A stretch of DNA of 64,000 nucleotides from contig JAGFJP010000100.1 of assembly GCA_024102665.1 (NCBI GenBank), positions 1 to 64,000 of the forward strand, read 5' to 3'. The position numbers and the translations under genes were made by a program. The first letter of the stretch is position 1; each line of letters starts with the position of its first letter. The notes below the pieces were generated by a model. That model did not search any database, had not been told where the DNA came from, and was given only the letters and a program-made list of their open reading frames with translations. Below, in pieces: positions 31,498 to 41,746 of the stretch. This DNA comes from Thiogranum sp. (GTDB lineage Bacteria > Pseudomonadota > Gammaproteobacteria > DSM-19610).

Positions 31498-32459
31498 TAC
31501 AGGTCCCTGCCCAGCAGTGCGCAGGTGAACCGGGAAAGAGCGGAGCGGGGTTTTTCCGGTTCCGGCACCGTGGCGGCGCTGAGGGCCGCGCGAAACGCGG
31601 CGACGCTTTGTGGCCGCAACAACGGATCGACCTCCATCGCCCAGTCGATGGCGCGCAGCAGATTGTCGGAGTAACGGTTGCGGAACGCTTGCTGCGCCGG
31701 CCGCAAGCTATCACGGTCGTGCCGCTTTCTTGCGTTGAGCGGAGGGCGCCCCTCAATGCAGGCTCGCATGGTGGCGCCAATGGCATACAGATCGGTCCAG
31801 GGCCCTACGTAACCCCGGCTGTCGTACTGTTCTATTGGAGAGAAACCCGGACTTATTACCTGTCCGGGCTGCTCCTGGCGGCTCTGGGGGAATCCATGAA
31901 CTGCACCGAAATCCAGCAACAAAGGTTGACCGCCGCGCCGTATATGAATGTTGCCTGGCTTGATGTCGAGGTGCAGCAGATCACTGGAATGGATCAGTTC
32001 CAGGCCATCCAGCAGCGGCGGGAATACGGTGCGCAGGAAAATCTCGCTGAGACCACCCCCGCGATGTTGAAGGTAGTGCTGGAGATTTTCGCCATCGTGG
32101 TACTTCATCACCATGTAGACGGTTCCGTTTTCCTGGAAGAAATTGAACACGTCTACAATATTGGGATGTTTGAGCGTGGCCAGCGTACTGGCCTCCTGGA
32201 AGAACAGTTTGCGACCGCGGCTGAACCGGTTTTCCGTTTTCTCGCTGCGCGCAACCACATGCCCGCTGCGATCGCGCCTGGCAAGTTTGCCCGGGATGTA
32301 CTCCTTGATAACAACGCGCTCGCCGCTGTTAATCTGGCGGGCAAGGTAGACCACGCTGAAGCCACCGCCGCCAAGCGGTTTTTGCAGTTCATAGCCGTCC
32401 AGCCGGGTGCCGGGCTTAAGGCTGTCAAGCTTTTTGCGCATGATCCCGTAGCCCAGCAT
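31497..32459 (-). CDS. Serine/threonine protein kinase
   Basis: 320 aa Hanks-type kinase without a membrane segment. The Gly-rich loop is LGGGGFS (29-35). VIK K52 and E89 form the ATP salt bridge, the catalytic loop is HLDIKPGN (163-170, D165) and DFG is at 183-185. HLD instead of HRD puts it among the non-RD kinases, which are often not controlled by activation-loop phosphorylation. No PASTA, FHA or other sensor domain follows the kinase fold, so the input signal is unknown. Start could also be the Met at residue 7. Confidence 0.92.
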   Translation of the reverse strand: MLGYGIMRKKLDSLKPGTRLDGYELQKPLGGGGFSVVYLARQINSGERVVIKEYIPGKLARRDRSGHVVARSEKTENRFSRGRKLFFQEASTLATLKHPNIVDVFNFFQENGTVYMVMKYHDGENLQHYLQHRGGGLSEIFLRTVFPPLLDGLELIHSSDLLHLDIKPGNIHIRRGGQPLLLDFGAVHGFPQSRQEQPGQVISPGFSPIEQYDSRGYVGPWTDLYAIGATMRACIEGRPPLNARKRHDRDSLRPAQQAFRNRYSDNLLRAIDWAMEVDPLLRPQSVAAFRAALSAATVPEPEKPRSALSRFTCALLGRDL

Positions 32460-32733
32460 TTCTTATCGCCATTCGACTGCAGTGGCCAGACGGCACGCCC
32501 TTGCGGGCTTGCGCTCGGCCGGCGTGCCCGACATAGTGTCCCCTGTGCGGGTATGCACCTGCGCCGCGCACAACCGGCATGCGGCCGGGCCGTCGGATCG
32601 TTTGGCGACCGACACTGGCGAGGATTGTGGTTTGGACAGTCTGCTTCTGCGGTTTGCTGCCATTTCAGGAAATCTTCCAAAAAACAGGTTGTTGCGATAT
32701 GCGCATAACGGCACGAAAACAGGATGACTTGAG

Positions 32734-33600
32734 ATGATCCGCAGCATGACGGCATTTGCCCGCGTAGACGGACGGACCGACGATGCGGAGCTGACGTGGG
32801 AACTGCGGTCGGTAAACCATCGCTACCTGGAATCGTTCGTCAGGTTGCCGGACGAAATCAGATCCATCGAGCCGCAGGTTCGGGAGAAGCTCGGCGCGCG
32901 GCTCGGGCGCGGCAAGCTGGAATGCACCCTGCGCTGCCGCTGGGCGCCACAGCAGGCGGCAGCCGTGCAACTCGACGAAGACCGTCTCACGGCGCTGTTG
33001 AGTGCCTGCCGGGAAGTCGAAACCCGATCTTCAGAGGCGACCGCGCCGGGGGTGATGGATTTGCTGCGATGGCCCGGGGTGGTGCGGGAGTCCGAGCCTG
33101 ATACCGGCCCGTTGCAGGAACAGGCATTGGCGCTGCTGGATCAGGCGCTGAACGAGCTGGTGGCCACCCGAGAACGGGAAGGCGAGCAGATCAGGCGGCT
33201 TTTGCTGGCTCGTCTCGACGGCATCGAGCAGCAGGTCTCGGTCGCGCGCGGGCGGTTGCCGGAAGTACAGGCCGGTATACGCCAGAAACTGGAAACCCGG
33301 CTCGCAGAACTCATGGCGCGACCGGATCAGGATCGCCTGGAGCAGGAGCTTGTCTATCTGGCGCAGAAGATGGACGTCGCCGAAGAGCTCGACCGCCTGC
33401 AGGGCCATGTGCAGGAGGTGCGCCGGGTACTCGAGCGCGACGAACCGGTGGGGCGGCGGCTCGATTTCCTGATGCAGGAGTTCAACCGCGAGGCGAACAC
33501 GCTGGGCTCCAAGTCGGCAGACGGTGAGACCACCGCGGTTGCCGTGGAATTGAAAGTCCTGATCGAGCAGATGCGCGAGCAGGTCCAGAATGTGGAATAG
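32734..33600 (+). CDS. yicC: YicC/YloC family endoribonuclease
   Basis: 288 aa. The N-terminal MIRSMTAFAR...WELRSVNHRYLE is the family hallmark, and the C-terminal EANTLGSKS block (about 255-265) is the conserved DUF1732 end with acidic residues thought to bind metal. YicC has been linked to small-RNA turnover with PNPase. It lies upstream of gmk, as is common. Confidence 0.93.
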   Translation: MIRSMTAFARVDGRTDDAELTWELRSVNHRYLESFVRLPDEIRSIEPQVREKLGARLGRGKLECTLRCRWAPQQAAAVQLDEDRLTALLSACREVETRSSEATAPGVMDLLRWPGVVRESEPDTGPLQEQALALLDQALNELVATREREGEQIRRLLLARLDGIEQQVSVARGRLPEVQAGIRQKLETRLAELMARPDQDRLEQELVYLAQKMDVAEELDRLQGHVQEVRRVLERDEPVGRRLDFLMQEFNREANTLGSKSADGETTAVAVELKVLIEQMREQVQNVE

Positions 33601-33633
33601 GCCGCGAGGCGGTCGTTGGCAGGTGTCCGATAA

Positions 33634-34257
<624 letters not shown>

Positions 34258-34305
34258 TTCGAGTAGACTTTGCCGCCCCTGGTCCCGCTTTGGTGAGTTT
34301 CGAGT

Positions 34306-34596
34306 ATGGCGCGCGTCACTGTAGAAGATTGTCTCGACAAGGTTGATAACCGTTTTCAGCTGGTGCTTGTGGCGACGAAACGCGCCCGGCAGCTGGCCAA
34401 GGGCGCCCAGCCTTTCGTGGACTGGGAGAACGACAAGCCGACGGTAGTGGCGCTGCGCGAAATCGCTGAAGACTATGTGACCCCGAAGATTCTCGATGAA
34501 AGGCCGGAAGACAGGGATACGTCGGTGGAAGACGCGTTCGTGTCACCTCATGGGGAACCGGAGGCTCAGACAGGCGCTGATTTCTCGGGTGACTGA
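34306..34596 (+). CDS. rpoZ: RNA polymerase omega subunit
   Basis: 96 aa. [30 protein letters not shown] is the conserved N-terminal fold that clamps the beta-prime subunit, and in E. coli it forms part of one ppGpp site. It lies between gmk and spoT. A strong intrinsic terminator follows. Confidence 0.98.
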   Translation: MARVTVEDCLDKVDNRFQLVLVATKRARQLAKGAQPFVDWENDKPTVVALREIAEDYVTPKILDERPEDRDTSVEDAFVSPHGEPEAQTGADFSGD

Positions 34597-34627
34597 CTAG
34601 CAGAATCCGGCGCGCCGGACTCACGCA

Positions 34628-34661
34628 AGGCCGTATCAGGGCTGCCTGACACGGCCTTTTT
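34628..34661 (+). terminator. Intrinsic terminator after rpoZ
   Basis: AGGCCGT (34628-34634) pairs with ACGGCCT (34651-34657), extended inside by TCAGG/CCTGA, and is followed by a run of T. It lies 32 bases after the rpoZ stop and 71 before spoT, so spoT expression should depend on read-through or a promoter in the remaining 71 bp. Confidence 0.85.
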
Positions 34662-34732
34662 CATTTGCGGTAGCATGCGGTTTCCTGCTATACCGCCTAT
34701 GATCTGAACGCAGATTACAGCTAAACCACGAT

Positions 34733-36901
34733 ATGCCCATGGCTAAGCCGGCACCCGCTCCCGCATCTGAAGAATCGCGCTTTCTGATCAGCGATTTGTG
34801 CGATGTGCTGGAAAGCTACCTGGATACCCAGCAGGTCAGGGAGATATACCGGGCCTATCTGTTCGGGGCCGAGGCTCACGAAGGCCAGCACCGTATGTCG
34901 GGCGAACCCTACATCTATCATCCGGTCGCCGTCGCCCACATCCTCGCCGGGATGCACATGGACCACCAGAGCATCATTGCGGCCATTCTGCATGATGTCA
35001 TCGAGGACACCGGTACACTCAAGGAAACCGTTACCCGCGAGTTCGGCGAGGAAGTCGCAGAGCTGGTCGATGGCGTCAGCAAGCTGACCCAGATCAAGTT
35101 CGACAGCCTCGCGGAGGCGAGAGCGGAAAACTTTCGCAAGATGATACTGGCGATGGTGCGCGATATACGCGTCATCCTGGTCAAGCTCGCCGATCGACTG
35201 CACAACATGCGCACGCTGGGTGTCATGCGCGCCGAAAAACGGCGCCGCATCGCGCGTGAAACGCTCGACATCTATGCGCCGATCGCGAATCGGCTCGGCA
35301 TGAACCAGATACGCCTGGAACTTGAAGACCTGGGGTTCGCCGCCTTGTACCCGATGCGCTACCGGGTCCTGTCGGAGGCAGTGAAAAAGGCACGTGGCAA
35401 CCGCAAGGAAATTCTCAACAAGATCGAGTCGGCGATCCAGCAACGGCTCGACCAGGAACAATTGCGTTGCCGCCTGTTGAGCCGCGAAAAACACCTGTAC
35501 AGCCTGTACAAGAAAATCCGCGACCGGGTAGGATCTTTCAACGAAGTGTTCGACGTATATGCGTTTCGCATTATCGTCGATGACGTGGATACCTGCTACC
35601 GCGTGCTGGGCATGATGCATAACCTCTACAAGCCCGTGCCCGGCAAATTCAAGGACTATATTGCCATACCGAAGGCCAACGGCTACCAGTCCCTGCATAC
35701 CGTGTTGTTTGGTCCCTATGGTGTCCCGATCGAGGTGCAGATTCGCACCGAAGACATGGAACGGGTCGCAGAGTCGGGAATCGCTGCCCACTGGCTGTAC
35801 AAGAGCAGCGACAAACCCGGCGGCAACGGCGCCCAGACACGGGCCCGCGAGTGGTTGCGCGAGCTGCTGGAGATGCAGCGCAACGCAGGCAATTCGCTGG
35901 AGTTCCTGGAAAACGTCAAAATCGATCTGTTCCCGGACGAGGTGTACGTATTCACACCCGCGGGCGATATATTGAACCTGCCGCGCGGCGCTACCGCTGT
36001 GGATTTTGCATACGCAGTGCATACTGATGTCGGAAACACCTGCATCGCGGCAAAAATCGACCGGCGTCTGTCGCCGCTGCGCATCCCGCTGTTGAACGGG
36101 CAGACCGTCGAAATCATTACGGCGACCGGCGCGCATCCGAACCCCGCCTGGCTGAATTTCGTCGCCAGTGCCAAGGCCCGCTCCAATATCCGCCACTATC
36201 TGAAGAACCTGCAGAACGACGAAGCGATCGAGCTCGGACAAAGAATGCTCGACAAGGCATTGCACAGCATCAAAAGCAGCCTTGCCGATATTCCGCCCGA
36301 AGAGTTCGACCGCGTTATCAGTGAATGCGGATTCAAGGGCAGGGAAGTCCTGTTCGCCGACATTGGCCTGGGTAATCGCATGGCGATGCTGGTGGCGCGC
36401 CGCCTGGTGCCCACCGAAGAGGAACGCAGTGATGCCGGGCCTGAGGCGAGCCACAGTCAGCCGCTGGCAATCCGCGGTTCGGAGGGCATGGTCGTGCACT
36501 TCGCGCGCTGTTGCCGGCCGATTCCCGGCGATGCCATTGTCGGCTTCATCAGTGCCGGCCGTGGTCTGGTGATACACACCGAAACCTGCAAGAATCTCGG
36601 CGAATACCGCAGTCGTCCGGACAAATGGATTGATGTGGCATGGCAGCCGGGTATTGAAGGCGAATTTCCCGCCGAGATTCGCGTCGATGTCAGCAATCAG
36701 AAAGGCGTGCTGGCGACCATTGCGGCGGAGATATCCGAAACCGGTTCCAATATAGAGAACGTGTCTATTGAAGAACGCGATGGTCTGGATACTGCCCTGA
36801 ATTTTACAATTACGGTTCGTGATCGCCGGCATCTGGCCAGGGTGATGCGCTGCATTCGCAAAATCCCCGCTGTGATGCGCATCAGCAGGACCAAGCACTA
36901 A
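34733..36901 (+). CDS. spoT: Bifunctional (p)ppGpp synthetase/hydrolase SpoT
   Basis: 722 aa. The HD hydrolase domain (about 45-200) keeps HDVIEDT (87-93). The synthetase domain (about 240-355) has KFKD-YIAIPKANGYQSLHT: a basic R/K-x-K-D-like motif typical of bifunctional Rel/SpoT rather than the acidic motif of RelA. TGS (VYVFTPAGDILNLPRGATAVDFAYAVH, about 403-465), helical and zinc-finger-like regions (FARCCRPIPGD) and a C-terminal ACT domain (about 645-720) follow. It makes and degrades (p)ppGpp under nutrient stress. Confidence 0.97.
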   Translation: MPMAKPAPAPASEESRFLISDLCDVLESYLDTQQVREIYRAYLFGAEAHEGQHRMSGEPYIYHPVAVAHILAGMHMDHQSIIAAILHDVIEDTGTLKETVTREFGEEVAELVDGVSKLTQIKFDSLAEARAENFRKMILAMVRDIRVILVKLADRLHNMRTLGVMRAEKRRRIARETLDIYAPIANRLGMNQIRLELEDLGFAALYPMRYRVLSEAVKKARGNRKEILNKIESAIQQRLDQEQLRCRLLSREKHLYSLYKKIRDRVGSFNEVFDVYAFRIIVDDVDTCYRVLGMMHNLYKPVPGKFKDYIAIPKANGYQSLHTVLFGPYGVPIEVQIRTEDMERVAESGIAAHWLYKSSDKPGGNGAQTRAREWLRELLEMQRNAGNSLEFLENVKIDLFPDEVYVFTPAGDILNLPRGATAVDFAYAVHTDVGNTCIAAKIDRRLSPLRIPLLNGQTVEIITATGAHPNPAWLNFVASAKARSNIRHYLKNLQNDEAIELGQRMLDKALHSIKSSLADIPPEEFDRVISECGFKGREVLFADIGLGNRMAMLVARRLVPTEEERSDAGPEASHSQPLAIRGSEGMVVHFARCCRPIPGDAIVGFISAGRGLVIHTETCKNLGEYRSRPDKWIDVAWQPGIEGEFPAEIRVDVSNQKGVLATIAAEISETGSNIENVSIEERDGLDTALNFTITVRDRRHLARVMRCIRKIPAVMRISRTKH

Positions 36902-36910
36902 GGAGTGATT

Positions 36911-37294
36911 ATGCAGCGCAAGGTGGTTCATACGGATAAGGCACCCAGAGCCATAGGCACCTACTCTCAGGCAGTGCAGACCGGTAACACTGTCTACCTG
37001 TCGGGTCAGATACCCCTGGTGCCGGAGACCATGGAACTGGTGGAGGGCAACATGGAAATGCAGATTCGGCGAGTATTCGATAACCTCGTTGCGGTCGCTT
37101 CGGCGGCAGGCGGAAGTCTGAACGATATTGTCAAACTGAATATTTTTCTCACCGATCTGAACCATTTCCCGCTGGTCAACCAGGTGATGGCCGATTATTT
37201 CCAGGAGCCATACCCGGCCCGCGCCGCGGTTGGCGTGGCAGCATTGCCGAAAGATGCCGCGGTGGAAATGGATGCCATTCTGGTTCTGAGCTAG
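36911..37294 (+). CDS. ridA: RidA family enamine/imine deaminase
   Basis: 127 aa. RidA hydrolyses reactive 2-aminoacrylate released by PLP enzymes. [27 protein letters not shown], the catalytic Arg in [22 protein letters not shown] and the trimeric fold are typical. AAGGAG spans the spoT stop and precedes the ATG at 36911, making this the start rather than an upstream GTG; coupling to spoT is likely. Confidence 0.95.
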   Translation: MQRKVVHTDKAPRAIGTYSQAVQTGNTVYLSGQIPLVPETMELVEGNMEMQIRRVFDNLVAVASAAGGSLNDIVKLNIFLTDLNHFPLVNQVMADYFQEPYPARAAVGVAALPKDAAVEMDAILVLS

Positions 37295-39385
37295 TTGTCA
37301 GATACCCGGGCCACGCTGGACTCGCTTCCGGTTTCCGCGCTGCGTGGCGTGGGCCCGAAATCAGCACTCAGGTTGTCGGCGTTCGGCATCGAGACCGTCC
37401 AGGATGTCCTGTTTCACCTGCCGCGCCGTTACGAGGATCGCACTCATGTACGCGAGGTCGGCGGTCTGCGCCCCGGCGACCACGCTGTAATCGACGTGCA
37501 GGTGGACCTGGCTGAAATCCGTTTCGGCAGACGCCGCAGTCTCCTCGTGCGGGTGAGTGACGGCACCGGTGCGTTACTGCTCAGATTTTTCCATTTCAGC
37601 AAGGCCCAGCAGCAAGGGTTCGCGCGTGGAGCGCGCCTGAGGATCTACGGAGAAGTGCGCAGGGGGCCGGCCATGCTGGAGATGGTTCACCCCGAGTACC
37701 AGCACCTGGAGGCTGCGGACAGCGTGCCGACCGAAGACCGGCTGACTGCGGTTTACCCGACGACCGAAGGTGTACATCAACTCACACTGCGCAAGTTGAG
37801 TGATCAGGCGCTGCAACTGCTGGAGCGCGAGAGTCTGCCCGAATGGCTGCCCGAGGCGCTGCGTCGTGAGCATCATCTTACGGACTTGCATGCAGCCTTG
37901 CGTTACGTGCACCGGCCCCCGCCCGACGCCGATCAGGCCGCGCTTGAAGCCGGTACCCACCCCGCCCAGCAGCGGCTGGCATTCGAGGAGATGCTCGCTC
38001 ATCAACTGAGTCTCAAGCGAATCCGCGAACGCGCCCGGCATCTGCGGGCGGAGCAACTCGACAGTGAGGGGGAACTGCTGCGGAGATTCAAGGCTGCGCT
38101 ACCGTTTCAGCTGACGGACGCGCAGCAGCGGGTGATTCACATAATACTTCGTGATCTATCCATGCCTCACCCGATGATGCGCCTGGTGCAGGGGGATGTC
38201 GGTTCCGGTAAAACAGTGGTCGCCGCGGCGGCGGCAATCCAGGCTGTCGAATCCGGCTGCCAGGTCGCGGTGATGGCGCCGACGGAACTGCTTGCCGAGC
38301 AGCATTTCGGCAATTTCGAGCACTGGTGCCAGGATCTCGGGATCCGCGTCGGGTGGCTGTCGGGAAAGGTGAAGGGCAAGACCCGCGCCAGGCTGCTCGA
38401 TGAATTGGCGCAGGGGGATATACAGGTGGTTATCGGAACCCATGCGCTGTTTCAGGCCGATGTCGCATTTGCGCGCCTGGGACTGGTGATCATCGATGAA
38501 CAGCACCGCTTCGGCGTACATCAACGCCTGTCGTTGCGCGACAAGGGGCGCGACCGCGGTGTAGTACCGCACCAGCTCATCATGACCGCCACGCCTATTC
38601 CCAGAACGCTTGCAATGGCGCTTTATGCGGATCTGGATTCTTCCGTTATCGACGAACTCCCGCCTGGCCGTACGCCTGTGCAGACCGTTGTGCTGCCGGA
38701 TAATCGCAGAGAGGAAGTCGTGCAGCGCGTTCGGCAGGCGTGTCGTAATGGCCGACAGGCCTACTGGGTATGTACCCTTATCGAGGAGTCAGAGTCGCTG
38801 CAATGCGAGGCTGCCGAGGATACCGCGGCAATGCTCGCCGAGGCTCTGCCTGGATTAAGGGTGGCTATGGTGCACGGACGCCTGAAAGAGCAGGAAAAGG
38901 CGCAACGCATGGCAGCATTCAAGCAGGGCGATATTGACGTGCTGGTTGCCACGACGGTTATCGAGGTAGGAGTTGATGTTCCAAACGCGTCGTTGATGAT
39001 CATCGAGAACGCCGAACGCCTGGGGCTCTCGCAGCTGCACCAGTTGCGAGGCCGCGTGGGACGCGGGACAGCCGTCAGCAATTGTGTGCTGATGTACCGA
39101 AGCCCGCTTTCCGCAATGGCACGCAAGCGGCTTGCAGTATTGCGCGAAACCGGTGATGGTTTCGAGATAGCGCGTCGCGACCTGGAATTGCGGGGCCCAG
39201 GGGAGATCCTGGGAACGCGGCAGACCGGGATGGTGCAGTTCCGCATCGCAGACCTGTTACGCGACCAGGATCTGCTGGACAAAATTGATCAGGCATCCGG
39301 CTATCTGCTCGAGCATTGCCAGGACAATGTCAAGCCGATCATCCGTCGCTGGCTGGGTCGTTCGGCGCGATTCGGGGAAGTCTGA
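37295..39385 (+). CDS. recG: ATP-dependent DNA helicase RecG
   Basis: 696 aa. Wedge (OB) domain about 55-160, helicase motor about 265-630. Walker A GDVGSGKT ends at K306-T307, motif II is DEQH (401-404), and VGRGTAV is motif VI. The TRG region with the QTG-like segment completes the C-terminus. RecG regresses stalled forks and branch-migrates Holliday junctions. The only start matching the family N-terminus is TTG at 37295, directly abutting the ridA stop (TAGTTG), with no good ribosome-binding site; a low, coupled translation rate is likely. Confidence 0.96.
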   Translation: MSDTRATLDSLPVSALRGVGPKSALRLSAFGIETVQDVLFHLPRRYEDRTHVREVGGLRPGDHAVIDVQVDLAEIRFGRRRSLLVRVSDGTGALLLRFFHFSKAQQQGFARGARLRIYGEVRRGPAMLEMVHPEYQHLEAADSVPTEDRLTAVYPTTEGVHQLTLRKLSDQALQLLERESLPEWLPEALRREHHLTDLHAALRYVHRPPPDADQAALEAGTHPAQQRLAFEEMLAHQLSLKRIRERARHLRAEQLDSEGELLRRFKAALPFQLTDAQQRVIHIILRDLSMPHPMMRLVQGDVGSGKTVVAAAAAIQAVESGCQVAVMAPTELLAEQHFGNFEHWCQDLGIRVGWLSGKVKGKTRARLLDELAQGDIQVVIGTHALFQADVAFARLGLVIIDEQHRFGVHQRLSLRDKGRDRGVVPHQLIMTATPIPRTLAMALYADLDSSVIDELPPGRTPVQTVVLPDNRREEVVQRVRQACRNGRQAYWVCTLIEESESLQCEAAEDTAAMLAEALPGLRVAMVHGRLKEQEKAQRMAAFKQGDIDVLVATTVIEVGVDVPNASLMIIENAERLGLSQLHQLRGRVGRGTAVSNCVLMYRSPLSAMARKRLAVLRETGDGFEIARRDLELRGPGEILGTRQTGMVQFRIADLLRDQDLLDKIDQASGYLLEHCQDNVKPIIRRWLGRSARFGEV

Positions 39386-39409
39386 GGGTCGGCCTGGATC
39401 GGGTCGTGA

Positions 39410-40924
39410 TCAGGCAATTTCCGCTATGCGGGGTCGTGCCGTTGTTTGGCGCACACTCGACTGCCTGAGCGCGTCGATCATTGCGTGCACCCGGTTCGCC
39501 AGCGCGTTATCGAGTTCCGCGGCATGCTGCAAGGCATCGATGCCTTCCTCGATATGATCTGCCGCCAGCATCTGCACTCCGCACACGAAGCAGACCGCGG
39601 CGCTGTCGAGATTATTTGCCTGCATCCTGCGGTAAACGGTTACCGCATCTGCACGTTCAAGAAAACGCGCAGCGAGTTTGACATAATTGATTGCCGAGTC
39701 GCCGCGTAATACCTGGTGACGGGATTTCTCCTGAAGCTGCTCGAAACGTGATCTCTGTTGTTGAAAACGAGCGTAGCGCTGCCCCCACTCTGTGGCTGCC
39801 ATGGATCGCCACAGGTCGTCCAGTTGCTTCAAAAGTGTGGTATCACCGAAGATTGCGGCGAAGGCACTTTGTTCGGGGAGCCCGGCCCAGTGCAATTGAT
39901 CCAGGTTCAGGTCGGCGAGTAAATCCCTGAAGTCGTGCCGCGAGGCATGTCGTCCGGTCTGGGCCTGTAACAGCCAGCGTCGCGCGATGTCCGCCGTCAA
40001 TGATTTTCTTAACAGAAGTTCGAAATGGCTGAATGGGTGAACTACCGGTTCCGCGCAGCGCTCGGCTGCCTTGAAAGTCATTGGCCAGTACTGTTTGCCG
40101 AGAAAAGCATCGCTCAGGGTCAGCGCTGCGAGATATTCCGTTACCGCACGTTCTCCGGCCTGTTCCATGATCCAGCGGCTTTGAGTGCGTTGCTGTTCTG
40201 CCAGAAAATCCATGCCCAAGGCCTGGTTCGCCGCGGTCAGCCAGCGCGCCGGAGGCAGCAGCAGCCTGGTGGCCAGCGACCGGCGCTGTTCCAGTGCACG
40301 ACTGATGTGCGGCCAATCCCGTGACGCCTGCACAATCCATGCGCGCATGCCGCCTGCCGCCCGGCTGCCCGCGGCGACAGCGCCGGCGAGCGCGAGCCGG
40401 AACTGGCTTTCTGAAACAAAGAACGTCAGGGGTGCGCCAATGCAGAGGGTGCGCGTATGCCAAAGCGGGATTACCCACTTCGGAATTGCTGCGACGCGAA
40501 GTTCCGGGACCATTGTGACCCGGACCGCGTCAATTGGCGGAGATTGGAAATGTTTGACGCGACGCCCGAGGATAGCGAAAAACGCCTCATGCTGACGTTG
40601 CACGATATTGACTCCGGTTGGAGCGGATGGGCGAATCGCCAAAAGCTGACAGACGATAGCGCCCGATACGATGGCGAGCGTGCCCAGTATCTCCATTAAA
40701 AACCAGTCCAGTGGCCCTTGAAGATCATGATAGGTATGAACTGCTGCAGTCGTGGCGGCGACGACCATGACAAGCGGTGACAGCATGATCAGACAGCCGG
40801 CGATATTAAGGAGTCCAAGCAGCAGTATGCGCAGCTGCGCGGAACGAGCGATGGTTCGCTTGAGCCGCTTCCCCGCCGGTTCCAGCCACGCCGATACCTG
40901 TTCGCCTACGGTTGCCTGATTCAC
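39410..40924 (-). CDS. Membrane protein resembling an M48 metallopeptidase without the HExxH site
   Basis: 504 aa. Two membrane helices lie near the N-terminus (about 32-62 and 75-97 of this start). The next part follows the layout of an M48-type peptidase: RVTMVPELRVAA, then LCIGAPLTFFVSESQFRLALAGAVAAGSR, where family enzymes read L-x-H-E-h-x-H. Here the two His and the Glu are replaced (G-A-V-A-A, about 181-185), and the second zinc ligand region (EYEAD-like) reads ERAVTEYLAAL. The C-terminal third is helical and TPR-like. Likely a non-catalytic relative; the homology is by layout and should be tested. GTG at 40924 has GGAG seven bases upstream; the ATG at 40948 has none. Confidence 0.7.
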   Translation of the reverse strand: MNQATVGEQVSAWLEPAGKRLKRTIARSAQLRILLLGLLNIAGCLIMLSPLVMVVAATTAAVHTYHDLQGPLDWFLMEILGTLAIVSGAIVCQLLAIRPSAPTGVNIVQRQHEAFFAILGRRVKHFQSPPIDAVRVTMVPELRVAAIPKWVIPLWHTRTLCIGAPLTFFVSESQFRLALAGAVAAGSRAAGGMRAWIVQASRDWPHISRALEQRRSLATRLLLPPARWLTAANQALGMDFLAEQQRTQSRWIMEQAGERAVTEYLAALTLSDAFLGKQYWPMTFKAAERCAEPVVHPFSHFELLLRKSLTADIARRWLLQAQTGRHASRHDFRDLLADLNLDQLHWAGLPEQSAFAAIFGDTTLLKQLDDLWRSMAATEWGQRYARFQQQRSRFEQLQEKSRHQVLRGDSAINYVKLAARFLERADAVTVYRRMQANNLDSAAVCFVCGVQMLAADHIEEGIDALQHAAELDNALANRVHAMIDALRQSSVRQTTARPRIAEIA

Positions 40925-41068
40925 GAGAACACTCCAAACGCTGAACATCTGCGTACAACATGCCGCAGGATCCGGCTGATTTCAGAGACGCATTTCACAC
41001 TGGCAGGCTCCAGTATGTGACCGGCTTGGGAAAAACGCCGCACAATATCTGTGTCATAATTCGCTTTT

Positions 41069-41671
41069 TTGCATCCGGATGCTGATGTCGTGAATTTGCC
41101 GAGAAAAACTGACGCCGCCCCTGCATGGTCCAGGCACCGGCGCTGGTTACGGACCCGCGTGCCTGACGGACTTTTGTCCTGGCTGCTTGACGCCGGTTCG
41201 CTCACCGACCGGTTGAGAAATGCGTGCAATGGACATTTTCAGGTGCGTGTGCTCAGCGAGCGCTGGCAGCGGCCTCGCCGTGACGAGAGCCTTTCGCTCG
41301 GCGTGCGCGTGACTACGGTTGCCTGGGTGCGGCAGGTGCAGTTGCTTTGCGATGGCAAGCCATGGGTGTACGCGCGGACCGTGATACCTGCAACGACGTT
41401 GACGGGTCCGCAGAGGCGTCTCGCCCATCTGGGAAGCCGCCCCCTGGGCGCATTCCTGTTCGCTGATCCCGGGATGCGTCGGGGTCCGGTCGAAATCGCG
41501 CCGTTGCGCGCCGGGTACTCGATGTTCTCGGAAGCCGTCCGCGGCCTCGAGCGTTGTCCCGCTGAGATTTGGGGAAGGCGCTCGGTATTCAGGCTCGGCG
41601 GCAGACCTTTGCTGGTCACAGAAGTGTTTCTGCCCCCGGTAATTACCACAAATCCGCGGAAACACGGTTAG
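41069..41671 (+). CDS. ubiC: Chorismate lyase
   Basis: 200 aa. UbiC splits chorismate into 4-hydroxybenzoate and pyruvate, the first committed step of ubiquinone synthesis. Family landmarks: the Arg in VREVQL-like VRQVQLLCDGKPWVYARTVIP, the PLGAFLF segment, and the C-terminal Glu in LLVTEVFLP that binds product. Start is TTG at 41069, or GTG seven codons later; neither has a strong ribosome-binding site. Directly upstream of ubiA. Confidence 0.93.
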   Translation: MHPDADVVNLPRKTDAAPAWSRHRRWLRTRVPDGLLSWLLDAGSLTDRLRNACNGHFQVRVLSERWQRPRRDESLSLGVRVTTVAWVRQVQLLCDGKPWVYARTVIPATTLTGPQRRLAHLGSRPLGAFLFADPGMRRGPVEIAPLRAGYSMFSEAVRGLERCPAEIWGRRSVFRLGGRPLLVTEVFLPPVITTNPRKHG

Positions 41672-41746
41672 AATATAAGTCGCGTGGGGCGGTCGGGCAC
41701 GCATTGTCCCGCCCGGATCCGAAACCGTTTGACTTGCGCTGGCATC

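Noticed and set aside
30619-32459. Type VI secretion locus suggested by the kinase/PP2C pair
   Set aside because: No Tss, Hcp, VgrG or Fha gene in the surrounding 30 kb.
34721-37165. 814-aa open frame on the minus strand opposite spoT
   Set aside because: It lies wholly antisense to a complete SpoT with all domains; composition (His/Gln/Asp-rich, no motifs) is that of an antisense frame in GC-rich DNA.
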